A stretch of DNA of 35,732 bases from a virus. A program made the position numbers and the translations under genes. Below, piece after piece: positions 35,520 to 35,732 of this stretch; positions within the stretch are counted from its first letter, which is position 1; the number at the start of each line of letters is the position of its first letter. The notes beneath the pieces were generated by a model. That model worked only from the letters and a program-made list of their open reading frames with translations, was not told the origin of the DNA and did not search any database. Where the stretch lies: positions 1 through 35,732 of the IMG/VR virus record IMGVR_UViG_3300009103_000090. One strand, 5' to 3'.

Positions 35520-35732
35520 ATGGCCTACGTCGGAAAATCGCCCCAAACGGGCGCGTATCAAATTTTGGACGATATATCAGGATCGTTCACCGGATCAACA
35601 CCAGGACCGTTTAACTTAACGGTTGGCGGGACAGCTGTGTCTCCAGGAAACGAAGCATCAGTAATTATTTCTGTTTCATCTGTGATCCAAGAACCGATTT
35701 CAGCTTTTACAATTACAGGGTCTACAATTTCT
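35520..35732 (+). CDS. Tail-fibre protein, 3' end cut by window edge
   Basis: ATG at 35520 behind AAAGGAACTAACAC opens a frame still open after 71 codons. The visible part (MAYVGKSPQTGAYQILDDIS, SFTGSTPGPFNLTVGGTAVS, VIQEPISAFTITGSTIS) is the standard phage fibre head domain, a divergent relative of the gene at 32417. The outer part lies beyond the window. Confidence 0.7.
   Translation, partial: MAYVGKSPQTGAYQILDDISGSFTGSTPGPFNLTVGGTAVSPGNEASVIISVSSVIQEPISAFTITGSTIS

Noticed and set aside
1-35732. tRNA genes, integrase or attachment site
   Set aside because: I saw no T-loop-like GTTCGA context with a matching acceptor stem, and no recombinase motif.

Overview
This window is a slice of a double-stranded DNA tailed phage genome. 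It is AT-rich, densely packed, and uses standard bacterial start, Shine-Dalgarno and stop signals. The gene set fits a short-tailed (podovirus-like) lytic phage of an AT-rich marine bacterium: large terminase, a long 845-residue portal, GroES-like co-chaperonin, scaffold, major capsid protein, adaptor/connector proteins and many small tail-fibre-like genes. I see no tape-measure gene, tail sheath, integrase or tRNA. Many small genes look like families I associate with uncultured marine phages of the pelagiphage type, but host and relatives are inferred, not shown.

Layout. 1-4.4 kb: very small, mostly overlapping plus-strand genes, including a phage peptide deformylase, a DnaJ-type zinc-finger miniprotein, a small lipoprotein and a RecB/MGME1-like PD-(D/E)XK exonuclease, with one minus-strand secreted-protein gene. 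4.43-4.8 kb: a non-coding, hairpin-rich stretch with an operator-like palindrome. 4.8-6.7 kb: basic and coiled-coil small proteins, the small terminase on the minus strand, and a second PD-(D/E)XK nuclease. 6.6-8.5 kb: a minus-strand operon of seven small genes, including a GP88-family protein, GC-rich and studded with 7-nt GCTTGNN arrays. 8.5-8.9 kb: a GC-rich intergenic stretch with direct repeats. 8.9-11.2 kb: a plus-strand accessory cassette of unknown function with its own promoters, one under a perfect dyad. 11.2-27.2 kb: the packaging and head module (large terminase, two very large proteins of 795 and 1276 residues, portal, holin-like protein, small basic proteins, co-chaperonin, scaffold, capsid), ending at a strong terminator. 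27.2-35.7 kb: connector and tail-fibre region with four tandem C1q-like paralogues, running off the window end.

The genes work together as a packaging and assembly programme. Terminase drives DNA through the portal into a shell of capsid protein built on scaffold with a phage GroES, the shell is closed by adaptor proteins, and short fibres with swappable C1q-like tips are added. Replication enzymes other than the exonuclease must lie outside the window.

Most unusual signals: (1) a symmetric divergent promoter at 5.70-5.74 kb whose two start codons lie where transcription should begin, so both mRNAs look leaderless, with the same geometry at 2.04-2.08 kb; (2) heptamer arrays whose period and base order keep every minus-strand frame free of stops and which form the ends of several genes; (3) a GGRVGF-like peptide motif recurring in otherwise unrelated structural-region proteins; (4) an internal twin-arginine-like segment in the 1276-residue protein; (5) the operator-controlled accessory cassette at 8.9-10.9 kb.
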